Positions 23,690 through 36,299 of a DNA stretch of 64,000 bases are shown one piece after another. The translations under genes and the position numbers were made by a program. Position 1 is the stretch's first letter; each line of letters opens with the position of its first letter. The notes beneath the pieces were generated by a model. It made no database searches. It was given only the letters and a program-made list of their open reading frames with translations, and was not told the DNA's origin. The stretch comes from Chelonoidis abingdonii (taxonomy: Eukaryota > Chordata > Testudines > Testudinidae): assembly GCF_003597395.2 (NCBI RefSeq), contig NC_133770.1, positions 28,935,496-28,999,495 of the forward strand, read 5' to 3'.

Positions 23690-25185
23690 CACCAATAGAG
23701 TTGCACTAGAGGTGCAATCCATGAAGGTACTTAGGCACCTAAGGCCTGTTTTTAGGTGCCACTGCAATCCACATAACTCCTGCTTGGTTGCTGCCTACTC
23801 CTGTAGACACCTACATTTTTGCCTTTGGCTGTGCACACTGCACTCTCACTCTAGGCACCAAGGTGCCTAGCACACGCACTGCTGGATACCAGTCTCCCAC
23901 CGAACTCCCAGAGCAATTCACAAATCAGAGAAGATAGATATTCAGCTGTCCAAGTCTCATATGGGAGGGTCCAGTCTGGTAGGTGTGCTCAGAGGACACA
24001 CACCTGATTGGACCTCTCAGGGAAGTTCACACAAAACAACTGTGGGCCAAGGGGGAAGCACCTTTCTAATTTTTAGTATAGTAGATAGGGTATCACCCAG
24101 GATGTTAGAGACATCCGCCAGTTCAAGAGATTTGAACTGGAATTGGCCTCCTGGCTGGTGAGTGCCCTAATCACTAGGCTGTGGCCTATTCTGATGTGGG
24201 GATCCCTCAATCTCTCCTACTGGAATTGTTCCACTTTAATTAATTAATTGGGCCATTGACAGCATTAGACTAACTCTCTGCCCAGTGGCTAGGGCACTCA
24301 CCTGACAGGTGGCAGAGCTCTATTCACATTTCATCTGCCTGCCACAGGAACCAGGGGCCTCCCACATCCCAGCTGAGTACCCTCACCCCAAGGCGAGAGG
24401 TTATAAGGAAGAGCAGTGGCAGCTGCTGCTATTTTGTTGCAGGGCCACCTGGGGGGAGGAAAAGTGGGGCAATTTGCCCGAGGCCCCGGGCCCCACAGGG
24501 ACCCCATGAGCCCTGGCCTGGTGGGAGTCCAGGTCTTTGGCTGGCATTTTGGCTGTGGGGGGGGAGGCTTCAGTGCTGTCTAAGACGCGGAGCAACTGAA
24601 GGGGTCCCCCACTGCTGAAATGCCCCACAAGCCCTGGCCCGGTGGTGGTCCAGCTCTTCGGTAGCAGGGGCTCCTTCAGTCGCTTCGGTCTTCAGCAGCA
24701 TTTTGGCAGCAGGGGGGCCTTCAGTGCTGCCAAAGACATGGAGCAACTGACAGGCACCCCACCGCTGAAATGCCGAAGACCCGGACCGCGGTCGGGTGAG
24801 TACAAGCGCCGCAGCTCCCCTGCTTTGCCCCAGGCCCCCTGAATCCTCTGGGCAGCCCTGTTTTGTTATACCACTTAGGCAGTCGAACGCCTATCTTCCC
24901 TCAGTTTGTGGATTGCAAGCAGAGGTAGGAGTCTATCTGCAGCCCAGATGTATGCACTTATCTTTGTGAGAGGGCCGGGGCTTGTCACACACCCTTCTGG
25001 CCGGTCTCTTTCATTGGCTAGCTGAGGAAGATCCCTACCTAGTGTGCTGGGTTTCTGGATCACTGTTTAAGGAGCCTCTCTCTCCCCATTCATTGTGCAG
25101 GAGCCTAGGTGTCTCACTCAGGCTTTATGAGTCTCAGTGTAGTTACTGTGATCTTCTAGGCACCTAAAAGTTAAGTGCCATGACT
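23690..25185. repeat. composite interspersed repeat with inverted tRNA-like modules, carrying a hAT insertion
   Basis: Starts near GCAATCCATGAAGG / CTTAGGCACCTAAGG and ends near CTAGGCACCTAAAAG / CAGGATCACAAT, giving weak inverted ends built on AGGCACCTAA. Inside are a reversed TAGTGATTAGGGCACTCAC head (about 24,155-24,185), a forward CAGTGGCTAGGGCACTCACC head (24,284-24,303), and TCTCCTACTGGAATTGTTCC followed by TTAATTAATTAATTGGG. The 1,677 repeat shares these words. The class is not known to me; limits are approximate. Confidence 0.45.
24440..24860. mobile_element. 421-bp non-autonomous hAT element with 8-bp target duplication
   Basis: Ends CAGGGCCACC and GGGCAGCCCTG are inverted. Flanks TTTTGTTG (24,432-24,439) and TTTTGTTA (24,861-24,868) agree at 7 of 8 bases. 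The interior holds a diverged tandem pair of about 160 bp (GGCATTTTGGCTGTG... and GCATTTTGGCAGCAG..., each followed by GAGCAACTGA and CTGAAATGCC). It codes for nothing. It sits inside the composite repeat, so it is younger than that repeat. Confidence 0.85.
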
Positions 25186-28100
25186 CCCAGGATCACAATA
25201 CTGAAGTCCCTTCATGGGGACTTGGTAACTTACTCTGAGACTTTACATAATCTCTTGCAGCAGAATAGCATTCATTTTTCATATTACAATAGAGGTAGTG
25301 CCTATGAAATATTTCAACATGTCAGCATTGGAAACTGAAGGTTTATCCTTAACCATGAAAGGCACGACCATGCACTTTGCAAATGCCGAGGTGCAGGGAC
25401 CTAGCTGCTTTGCACAATTAAAACCCTTTATCAGTGATAGTATTCCCCAAACTTAACTGAACACTAAACTTTAAAACAGGCAGAAATGCATTTGCCCGCT
25501 TAGCTGGGCGAGGAATCCCCACAGGCATGGCAAAAGACATGCTCCCACTCTATGTGATACACTGTATACCAGCCACCCATCATGTCATATCCATATTTAA
25601 ATCTCCCCTTGAAACACTAACCTTATCATCAGATAACCCTATTTAGGCCAAAGTTGATACTCAGAAGTTTAGCCCATCACCAGGGCTGTTTATGCTTAAC
25701 ATTACTTTATAATACTTTGCAGCTTGATTTTCTCAACTGGTCTCATGCAAATGTGCACCCAGAAGTCTCCACACAACTGCATACCCAGTTTATGTCTCAG
25801 CCACCTCTGTAGGCAAATACTCCTTATGCATGCAAAAATAACCATTTGCACATAACTGACTGTTTTTGCATGCTGTTGTAATCAAGGTAATAAGGTAGGA
25901 AAATTAGGCAATCTTGCATGAGCAAATGCGTGGGCAGGCATGCCTGTTAGGCATTGTCACATGAGCAATTGTGTATGCACAGTTCAGGAAACCAGGCCAT
26001 GCGGATTAAGGGCTTTGATTTAGCCTTTAAATTTTGTCTATTTCCTGTGTGGCATTTTAAAAAGAATTTCCATAAATACTAGACAACAAACTTCCCAAAT
26101 ATAGTAGCTCAAATCAAAGCTCATATACCCTCCTGACCCGAGTGAGATATTCACTTTTAAAATAACAAAAGCTAGCCCTTTCACAACTCTCATGGACAGG
26201 AAGTTCCTATTGACATTTAGCCTAAGTTTTCCTGTTCTTAATTTCATCCCATATCTCTGTTATTATGCTAAATATTTCCTCTCCCTCACTGTTGTTAACA
26301 CCAGGCTTCAGAGATAGTCATTTTAGGTCTGCCTTAGTTGTCACTTACCCTACCTATGCCTATTTAAGCTCCTTCTACAAGTCAGTCTTTCCATCCACTT
26401 ATATTCCCTCTGCTACTTCCAATTTGTCTAGTTAATTGGGAGGTTTTATCCATATGTAAAACAAAACTATAGGGCAAAAGCCCTCCCTCCATACTCCAGT
26501 ACGTTTACATCAGTTTAAATGTTCTCTTCCTTCAAAGACATGTACTTACATTTGGTTATTTGTCAGTTCAAAAATACTGTGTCACTGATACACACGATGG
26601 CAAGTGGAGAGATACAAACTCAGGTTATGCTCAGGAAATCGCATATGTCCTCATCTGCCTTAGATAAAGCAACGTTTATATGAGTGCAATGCTGCTGTTT
26701 GCACATGAATACTGGACAGGATATGGTATGCTATCAGATATTTCAGGACAGCTTTTTAACTCCTTCTCTGTTAGAAAAAACTAGAGGGAGGATCAGGAGA
26801 GGGAAGGAGTTTAAACAATAATAAAAAATTATCTTTCAGAAGATCCATACAACTTTTAACTATCTGAATTAATTCCCCTAGACAGGGCTACGTAATAAGG
26901 ACAAATGACTCAGTGGGACTAATCAAGGAGCAAGTTTTTATGAGTAAAGGTAGAAGAGACTGATCCTAAAAAGAGTAAGTTGCAACATGACAAAAGTAGG
27001 TAATCAAATAATGGGACAAATTCAGTAGTGATATGTAAATTATAGTTCAAGACGTGAGTTAGGGAGTCAAGTTGTTGGAACACATGGGCTAGAAGAAAGG
27101 GATTTAACAGGAATAGCAGTGGCAGGAAAGTAGGAATGTATATGTAAATATATACCTTCTGACCCAATCATTCATTTCCAAATTAATTCCCTTATGCTAA
27201 CTTAGAATCCTTTATGCCAATTTACCCACGGGTTTCTTAAACCACCTTACACATCACCCCTGCAGTTGTCCCTATATTATAGTTTCTTGTGACCTACTGA
27301 GCTGGGGAAAAATATACATTGTTTTCTTTTTCATTTTTCAATTTGGTTTAGTCCTTTAACTCATCAGAATTAAAATTTTGCCTGCAGAAAGCAGTGAATT
27401 TAATTCCATTTTTCTTGTGTGATTGTCATATCAAATCATACCCTGCTATTAACTTCCCATTGAAACTAAGGAGGAACTCTGCTTGAAAGCTAAATAGTAC
27501 AATCTGGCCCATTATGAAAAGTGTCATTTCTGCATCTGAAAATCATGTCACTTTTATTGTCTGATGCAGCACATGGGGAGAATCTGGACACTTTAAGATG
27601 ATAGGAATAACCGTCCAAATGTTTGTCTGACCCCAGATCCTGCATTGTAATCCACCCCCACAATCACAGTGCAGGAATGGAGCCACAGTCAACCAGGTAT
27701 GTCTCATTCAAGGCATTTTGAAGCTTGATTATGTTAACCTCTCTGTCTCCTTTATGTTTCAGTTAAAAAAAATGACACTGTGGGACTTCATTAAGTTGTC
27801 AGTTATGCTGGAGTGCACACGGCACCTCTGGGAATTCTAATGTCATGTGGGATGTCAGGTGTTGTCATGTAAATATTAATATGCTGAATGCTGTTCTCAT
27901 GCACATTTATTTCAGTACTGGAATTTCAGCTTTGGAAATAAGCCTAAAGCTACCAGTGTGGTTGTGGGTTCAGATGGGGACATAGTTGATGGCACCACAT
28001 CTCTTGTGTTGTCATACAAGTCTCAGAAAACAGCTGAATAACCATGATTCTGCTGCAGAGGTGTGGGAACTGGCTGCAGAGAGGTCCTTCAGGGGAACTC

Positions 28101-29281
28101 CATGCCTCCTGTGTACTAAGGAATGCTGCTCCATATCAGCATCAAGAAGGGGCTGGGAATGAGAAAAAGGGTACGGCCAGTGAGCTGGCAAACTATTTCA
28201 GCAATAGATTACAGTTTACTTTACCACCCCTCTCCTGGAGCTTAAACACAAGCTATATAGAAAAGCACACAGAGACCCAGTCATTGAGGATTTTCAGCAC
28301 AGATTGCACAGGGTTATCCTCCCACAATCAGGTCCAAAAAGAACATAAGGAATTAATTTAATTTTTAAATATGAACTTCATAAAATCTTATAATGATAGC
28401 TTAATTTTTACTACATAACAACTATTTAATAATCTGGATACACTGTCTCCACAGCAATACCTACATATCAATACCTGCCCCCTCCCCTCACTCCCCACAT
28501 AGTGAGAATTAACTCAGAGTTCCAAAAGCATAGGCTGAGTTCACCTGAATCTCAGCTAGAATCTTTGTTCATCAACTCTATACAGTCTGCAGAGTCAAAA
28601 GCACTGCAATAATATCATCCCTCCTCTTGCTTGCAGAAATCTCCAACTGGAACTCAGGCAGACTTTTTCTCCTCCTCTGCCAGACTGTGGAATCACTCAA
28701 TTAACTAGTCAGCTAACTAATTAACCAACCAATCAGTATTAAGAACATAAATGAAAAGAAAAATACAAAACTGAGAATAGCCCAATACAGAAGACTCTTT
28801 CCCCATCACATTTAAACAAGAAAAAAGCTGCTGAACCAGACCGGTTAAGACAAATTAACTAAAACAGTTTGGCTAAAAGCAAATAACCTTAAAAAAAAAT
28901 AATTTTCCCACCCAGTTTCCTTTTTCTGTAATTGACACTGCCAAGGCTTTCCCTTTGGAAAGTTAATGATAGCACTAACCTACTGCAAAATGTTTCAGAG
29001 CCAGGGGGAGACAGCCTGCTTTCTCTGCTTCTATTGCCAGGGGTTTGCATATGAATAAAAGTTTGGCTGCTCTTGGAGAGGAACTTTCCGTACCCCCCAT
29101 AGCTGGAGGAACTGGTTCTCCCCTCAGCAGCCTGTGGCCAGAGGGACTGTCTCTCCCCACTCCCCCTGCAGCCCCCAGGAACGATGGACCTCACTCTCCC
29201 CCAGCAGCCAGAGGAGCTCAGTCTCCCCACCCCAGAGGAGTTCTGTGCCCTTATTGATTGTGGAGTGGGGACATGACCCTG
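25186..29281. other. 4 kb anonymous sequence
   Basis: No gene or confidently named repeat. Around 25,700-26,000 repeated TGCATG/CATGCA words suggest an old unnamed repeat. Reading frames near 28.0-28.4 and 28.9-29.3 kb lack any recognisable domain. Confidence 0.35.
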
Positions 29282-30139
29282 TGTCATAAGGTATAATTCC
29301 CAAATCTGAACCTTAGCGTCCAAAATTTGGGTACCTGCATGAATCCTCTAAGCTTAATTACCAGTTTAGATCCTGTAGCGCTGCCACCAACCCGGAATTT
29401 CAGTGCCTGGTACACTCTGGTCCCCTCAAAACCTTCCCTGGGGACCCCAAGACTCAGATGCCTTGAGTCTCACAACAAAGGGAAATAACCCACTTCCCTT
29501 CCCCCCTCTTTACCTCCTCCCAGGCTTCCCCTCCCTGGGTTACCCTGGAAGATTACTGTACTTAAACTCCTTGAATTACAAAACAGAGAGGACAATTCAC
29601 CTTCCCCCCTCTTCTTTTTCTCCCTCCTAGTCTTTCCCGAGAGAGACAGTAATCCTGGCACAGAGATTCCTATCCCTTGAGCCTCAACTAGAAAAGAAAA
29701 TCAAGCAGGGTCTTAAAAAAGAAAGCTTTTAATAAAAAGAAAGAAAAGACATAAAAATCATCTCTGTAATCAAGATGAAAATGTTACAGGGTCTGTTAAC
29801 TTATAAAAAATGAAATAACAGCCTAATCAGAAAAAATACAATTTAAACATTTCCAGCAAACTACACACTTGCAAATTACAGAAAAACAATGTAAAAGCCT
29901 AATATTGTCTTTCTACCTGTACTTACAAGTTGGAAACAGAGATAGAGAGCCTGGAGATAGTGTGATCACCCTCAGAGCCCAGAGAGACAACAGACCCAGA
30001 AACAAAGGACCCACACCCAAAACTTCCCTCCACCCAGAGTTGAAAGTATCTTGTTTCCTGATTCGTCTCTGGTCAGGTGTTGTTTGTTAACCCTTTCCAG
30101 GTGAAAGAGACATTAACCCTTAGCTATCTGTTTATGACA
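29282..30139 (-). repeat. solo LTR, 858 bp, 5-bp target duplication; inverted relative to 21,181
   Basis: On the plus strand it runs from TGTCATAAGGTATAATTCC to TTAGCTATCTGTTTATGACA; read on the minus strand it starts TGTCATAAACAGATAGCTAA, the same as the 21,181 copy. Flanks CCCTG (29,277-29,281) and CCCTG (30,140-30,144) are identical. Ends are better preserved than in the first copy, giving TGTCATAA...TTATGACA termini. No internal genes remain. Confidence 0.85.
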
Positions 30140-32137
30140 CCCTGCTTGCCCCAACTTGTGTACACTCATGCCTGTGGCTGAGCTTCTCTCAACCCATGCA
30201 GTCTACGTGTCTTTTTTGTAAAGCAGCTGAATTGACTCCTTGCCTTCAACGAAGTCTGAGTCAAGCTACAGGGAACCTATTGAGCATTCCTCAAACTACC
30301 ATACCCAATTCCAGACATTTCTGCGATAAAATGTGAACTGTGCATTTGCCTACCCCCATTTTTTTCTAGATCTCTTTAAGAAATATCACCCTATTAGGCA
30401 CATGGACAGGCTAATGCTCCTGCATAGGGAGAATAGAGCTTGCTACAGCCACTACTATAGGTTTCAGTAGTGGCTATGTAATGTCCTCTCAGATGTTCTG
30501 CACCGTGGCTTCTCACTGGGGAAGGTAAAAAATACCACAATGTAAGTCTTGTAAGCAAACACCACATTATTCAAGTTTGGCAAAACAGATGAGAATTTCG
30601 CCTGAAGACTTTTTTCTTCTAGATTTTCTTCTAGATAGTGGGAATGGTGGTAAGGATTCCCACTTTGAAATTCTACATACGTACTGGGTATTAATTAGCT
30701 AATGTGTGTGACTGCATGTTCCTATCACTATTTCTAGGTGCACATTAGAAATTAGAAAACAAAAATGACTACCAGTGAAGTGCACACAATAACAGCTGGC
30801 AAACTCCTCTCTCCACCACTAAATCTACCCCAACAGACAAATGGATAGGCCTTTCACTGTGCCCAGAAGGTCAGCAAATTCCAACAGGAAGCAAGTTCTA
30901 AAACTGAGGACTCTCCCCTGAAAATGATTGTCTGTGTTGTGTGGTGATGCCACTCAAAAATTATCTTTGACCCGTATTTTTCACACAGTTGTTCCTTTTT
31001 CCTTGAAATGTAGTTGGTCATCTTCCAGCGCTGACCTCTACTTCCTACCTTGGGCTGTTGTCCTGTGTTTTATTTGTGTTTTTGAGCTCTTTGGGATGCA
31101 AAGGACCTTGTTTTCTAAAGTGTTATGACATTTGCTTTATCATTACATAATGTTGGTCTGTATGGGTGCTTATATGGTCCTCTTCATTGTAGCATCCGAG
31201 CACTTACTTGCAGGAAATTCAGTCTCTCTCAGAACAAGGGGTAAGATTCAGATTCTGCTGGTGTTGATCCTGGCAGAGGCCCTGAGCCGTGGAAAGTTTG
31301 CCTGCAGAAGGGAGATTTCAGCTCAACAAAAATCTGCAACAAAATGTTGCAACCGCTCTACAGCTTGGGTAGGCATGGAGGGAAGACAATAAACGAGAGT
31401 AGTCTAATATGTGGGTTGATGTTGTGAGAAAGAAGGGACATAGATGGGGAAACAGAGGGATTCAGCTCTTAATTCCAGCAAATCTACAAAGGGAATTGCA
31501 ATAGAACAAGAGCTATAACTTATATTCCTTTTCCCTAGTGGAAATCCCCTCTGGGAGATTATCAGTGAAACCCTCACCTAGGATAGGACAGATAGATGTA
31601 TAATATACATTTCCCTTACATTATGTTAGGTGGATTTGGCCCACTGCATTATGGGATATTTCTCCTACTCAGTCAGCCTTTTACAAATGCTTCACTTATC
31701 ATTTGTTACATTTAGCCAATTCGGCTCTGGTTTGATGGCATTATCTGGGGTTTGTCATGTTGCACTGTTTGCAATAATTTGGAACAAACCACTGACATGT
31801 AGTAGCCTTCAAAGGAAAAGAGAGAAATTGACTGTGAGTCTGTGGGGCCACATATTTTGCACTGGATAGAGATGAAAGCCATGCTGCTGCATGAGAATAG
31901 AAACTTGATTTCTCAAAGGTCTAAAAGAGAAAATTCAGTTGCTAGCTACTAGAGTGAGTACTCCAGCAATTTGTCCCCATTTCAGTTGAGATAAACTGAT
32001 ATAGAAACATAGATCCACAAGATTTTCAGTTTAATGGAAGCAAGCATTATTTCTTGAGTAAAACCAACGTTATCAATGAGATACCTATTCCTGTTGAAAC
32101 ACTGATCCAAATACTCTGCATTCTGTGCAACTAGAAC
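30140..32137. other. anonymous sequence
   Basis: Around 31,075-31,130 TTTGAGCTCTTTGGGATGC resembles the alternative SINE/L2 tail seen at 36,800 and 41,300. Otherwise nothing recognised. Confidence 0.35.
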
Positions 32138-32139
32138 TA

Positions 32140-32309
32140 CACCTCTACCCCAATATAACGCTGTCCTTGGAAGCCAGAAAATCTTACCGTGTTATAGGTG
32201 AAACCACTTTATATCAAACTTGCTTTGATCTGCCGGAGTGCACAGCCCCACCCTGGAGCACTGCTTTACTGTGTTATATCTAAATTTGTGTTATATCGGG
32301 CTAGAGGTG
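32140..32309. mobile_element. 170-bp Tc1/mariner-type MITE, TA target
   Basis: Ends CACCTCTACCCCAATATAAC and GTTATATCGGGCTAGAGGTG are inverted copies, flanked by TA (32,138-32,139 and 32,310-32,311). The interior has further TTATAT inverted words. Size and TA flanks fit a Tc1/mariner-derived MITE. It codes for nothing. Confidence 0.75.
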
Positions 32310-35300
32310 TATGTTGGCCATGAGAATTCAAGATACAATACTGAAAGAGGCTGACCACTTTCAGGTCCCATTTACAGTCAGAGTGAAAAGGAGGTATTTA
32401 GAATCTTGCAGGATTCCTGGCACACTACACAATCAGTCCCCAAATCATTGCAGTGCAACACTCATAATCATCCCAAATGGAAGAACGTAGCTTGGCAGTC
32501 CTAGCCTAGTTAATGTGTTCACACAAATTTCTTCTGGTATTTAATGGATGTACAGAGGTTAACACACTTTCTGTATGTGTGTCCAGACAACATAGCCATT
32601 TATCTGACTATTAAATTCAGTTAGGGATGAACGGTTTCCTTTGCTTTTTGATAACTCTCTGCAGTTGTTCACCTCAATGTTGGAAAGGTTGGACATTTCA
32701 AATCCTGAAAATTGTTTTTCACTCTTACAAAGAGAGAACTGAGTGCTGACACTTCATGCTGTTCAACATTCTCTCCGCTTGTATTTTTGTGTGAGCTGAT
32801 TTCCACAATGTGCGAGGTACATGAGAAGTCACATGAGAATGTCTGTTCCAATGTCTGTACTTAATAAGAATCCTCTGAAAATGCAGCAGTTTAGGTGTCT
32901 TTGTAATGGGTCTAAACAGGTTAGAATTCTACAAGTGCTTGATGTAACGGCTGCTATCAGTCAACTCATTTAAACTGCTCACAAGGAAAAGCTATTATAT
33001 GTGTGTAATAACTTGTACAGGAAGAAAGGAAGATAATGAAAGAGTGAACTGTGCTGGACAAAGTAGCTAAGCCCTCAGCAATTTACTGTTCTCACCAGCG
33101 CTGTTTAATCGATAGCACTCAGAGAACGCTGATCCACACGCTGACTGCCTTTAGTGTTACATCATCAAGGTCCGAAAGATTTTCGGCGTCATCCTGGGCA
33201 CTGGTAGGTTAGCAGCTGAAGCCCTTTCAAGATATACAATTGGGTACATAGTACAGTGTGTCTTCCAGCCCCTCTGGAATGTTGTAAATTGGAACTCATA
33301 ATTGGACATGTCCAAGATAAATAGTTGAGTTGTTTTTTTCTTATCTTGCTAGTGCATTAGTTTTAAAAAAAACAAAAAAAGACCCAAGAAGCTGCCAAGC
33401 AAACTGTTCCAATAAGTTCTTTTTGAAGCAGAAGGACTCTCAGTTACTGTAGTACAAATACAAACATGGCTGCTCTAACAATAAACTGTAAGAATAGAAA
33501 CAATGTGGGCATTCCATTGGATGCTAATGAATACAACACAGGGGCTATTTATCTTCTGAAAACCAAACATCCTTATGGAAAACTACTGCTTCAGTTTGAA
33601 TACTTGGCAATTAAATTATCTTAAGGTTTAATTTTCACTAGCAGTCATGAACACACTTTTTTTTTTTTTTTTTGGCAAGCCTAATCTCCACCTCTAATTA
33701 TAGATCATTTCTTATAAGAGCTATGAGTTTTGTGAATTTAATGGACTCACAAAACAGCCTTTAAAAAAAAATTCTTATGGCCCATATTATGGAGGCTTTA
33801 CTCACACTTTTGAGCACTTACTCATGTGTGTGGTTCCACTAAGTTACAAAGAGATGACAGGATTTATCAGCATTTTTTGTTTTACCATTGCATTAAAACA
33901 TGAGGAGTGAAATTACCCATGATGCATAAAGTCTTCCATAGTACATCAACCTTGCAGAGGAGTTTCACACAGGTTCTGCTGAGATCTGCATATCCCTGTG
34001 TTACAGAAATTGTCTCCATGCCATCACGCGTAGATCAGCACAGAAGACCACATTGGGCCAGAGCCACAGAGGTACCTTTACATAGAGCCAATGGCCAGAG
34101 TAACCTGTGCAATTGGCATAGAGGAGCTTCCAGCTCACATGCTGCCGCTGGGTTACAGGGATGGATTTCACTTCACCAACCCAACTCCCCCCACATAGAG
34201 CCCAAACTCTGGTTTCATATGGATGGACTGGATTTCACTCATAGCAAAATGATCCACAATCCAGGCTGGATTTTTCAAAAGCACTCAGTGTTTCCCTAAT
34301 TCCACTCCCATTGAAGTCAAGGGTCATTTGATATCAGTGGGAGTAGTTGGGCCAATGCTGAACACCCTTAAAACCCCGTACTCCCCATTTATTTTTAAGT
34401 GAAAAGACAAACCTACGTTTGGGGGATTTCTTTTAATTGAAACGTTATTCAAGAGCCCACAGCACCGTATAGTGGAAAACTCCCTTAGTTTAAATAGCAG
34501 GGAGCCAATTTCTTTTAAAATTGTCAACAGTTCACTTTTATATGCTTCAGGAAAGGGTGCTTTGTTACAGCTTAGTCACAGCCCCTGAAAACAGCCGTTT
34601 AGAATGGAAACACTGATACAAACAAAGAGCAAGTTTTGGGATTCTAGTCTGGAATATCAGAGGTACATATCCCCAGGATTTTGGCTGTTGTATTATAACT
34701 GCAGCAAGGCAAGCCCAGACCGCATTCCTCAAACAGAACTACTCTCACCACTTTATTTTTAACATTGTTTCACTGGACGCCAGTTTTCAAGAAGGCCAGA
34801 AAATGACCAGATCAATTTTTGAGTGCTGTATTAAACTCTTACACCATGAGTGACGTAGACAAGGGGGAGGCTAGCTCAGGAACTTTGAGCACAGACTGTG
34901 CTGTTGAACAAGGCATCTTAAGTCAAAATAACTGGGCCCTCTCTATATTAAAACCTCCACTGGAGTAGCCACTGATGGAGCTGCATCTGTTGGGAATTAC
35001 AAGCCTTCAAAATCCTACTGTAAACACAGCCCAAATATCAATGAATCTGTGGACAATTAGACATGTCAGAGAACAATTTACATATAAATAGAGGGACAAA
35101 TTCTTTGCTAACGTAACTCCGTTGAAGTTAATGGAGTTATGCCAGCAGAGAATTAGGTCCATAGATACAGTTATATATCTGCAGATAAATAGATATTTAT
35201 GAGTCCACTGACTTAATGACTCTGCAAAACTGCTGGGGAGGCTGGATAAGCCAAAGTGAGTTTGTGGAGAACACTGGGGCATGTATCCCTAGACCTATGG

Positions 35301-35621
35301 AGGATAATTAAAATCAATTCATACTTATTTTGATCTGATTGCTTCCATGGGGATGGAAAATTGACTGAAGGGCAGTAGAGTAATGATAAACTGCAATGTA
35401 TCAAGTTGCGGGGGGAGCTGTCTGGTGGGGGTGTGGTATTATTTAACATCACACAGCGTTACTCTCACCTACCATCTTGCCTGTTTCCATTCTTTCAAAT
35501 TACAATATATATATACAAAGTGTAATAAAATGAGAAAGATTACCTGCAAGAGAGCTGTGCAACCAGAGCATCTTCCAGTCTCTCACTGTTGTTGACCTCA
35601 AAGTTCCTACAAACTCCCCTC
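32310..35621. other. anonymous sequence with a poly(T) tract
   Basis: Poly(T) at 33,657-33,673. At 33,095-33,240 the sequence keeps several CpGs and no repeat signature, so it is a candidate conserved noncoding patch only. A 130-codon frame at 33,907-34,299 is not recognised as any protein and is probably chance. Confidence 0.35.
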
Positions 35622-35655
35622 ACCCTAATCCTAAACCTAACCCTAACCCTAACCC
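35622..35655 (-). repeat. short interstitial telomeric repeat
   Basis: CCCTAA-type units, three of them exact (AACCCTAACCCTAACCC) and two degenerate (CCCTAATCCTAAACC). Vertebrate telomeric sequence at an internal site; usually explained by repair of a double-strand break or telomerase action rather than by a chromosome end. Confidence 0.85.
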
Positions 35656-36299
35656 TTGCTGTGCAATGTCTAAATTAGAATCTAAGTCTGACAAGGGCTC
35701 AGATCTGTCTACTTAATTTATCTGTAAAGAATCACAATCAACTTTGGTCCCTGTAAAAACAATAGATCGCATTAATTAATGAATTTATGTTAATGAAGTT
35801 CATCGTTAAAAAGTAGGAGGAATTGTGTAAAATAAGTGAACACAGAGCAATAATACAATAAGAGGCTGAGGCAGATTTGAAATTATGGCAGGAAATAAAA
35901 TGAGATTCACTGCAGAAAAATGCAAGGTTCTCCCTTACACCTAGGAGGAAAAAATCAGACTGAGAGATACTCAGTGGGAAAATAGTGTATAGAATCCAGT
36001 TACTACAGTATGTGTGAGAGTGGGCAAGCATGTGTACACACACACACACACAGTGTTATCCACAATCACAATTTACATAACCACACTATTACACTTACAT
36101 AATGTTTACAATATGAAGTGACACTAAAAAAAGGCAGTTTGAACTGCATACAGGGGGGGACTGAAGTATAATCTCTAACCACACAAACTCTGTCTCCTTG
36201 AGTAGGGTGTCTTTTGCTGGGTTTTCTCTCTTCATTCCCTCCTATTTCACCACCAGTCTCTCCAACGCACCAAAACCACCCATCCAAAGGTTGCTATGA
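35656..36299. other. anonymous sequence with (CA)n
   Basis: (CA)n at 36,035-36,052. Nothing else recognised. Confidence 0.4.

Noticed and set aside
28889..29323. 144-codon minus frame
   Set aside because: Runs across the end of the solo LTR at 29,282 into unrelated sequence, so it cannot be one ancestral gene.
21181..30139. A single provirus bounded by the two 860-bp repeats
   Set aside because: The repeats are inverted relative to each other and each has its own target duplication, so they are separate solo LTRs.
33907..34299. 130-codon plus frame
   Set aside because: No domain or codon signature. Frames of this length are expected a few times by chance in 64 kb.
36035..36052. Direct repeats of a CRISPR-like array (CA and other simple tracts)
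   Set aside because: Ordinary microsatellites in a vertebrate genome; no spacer structure.
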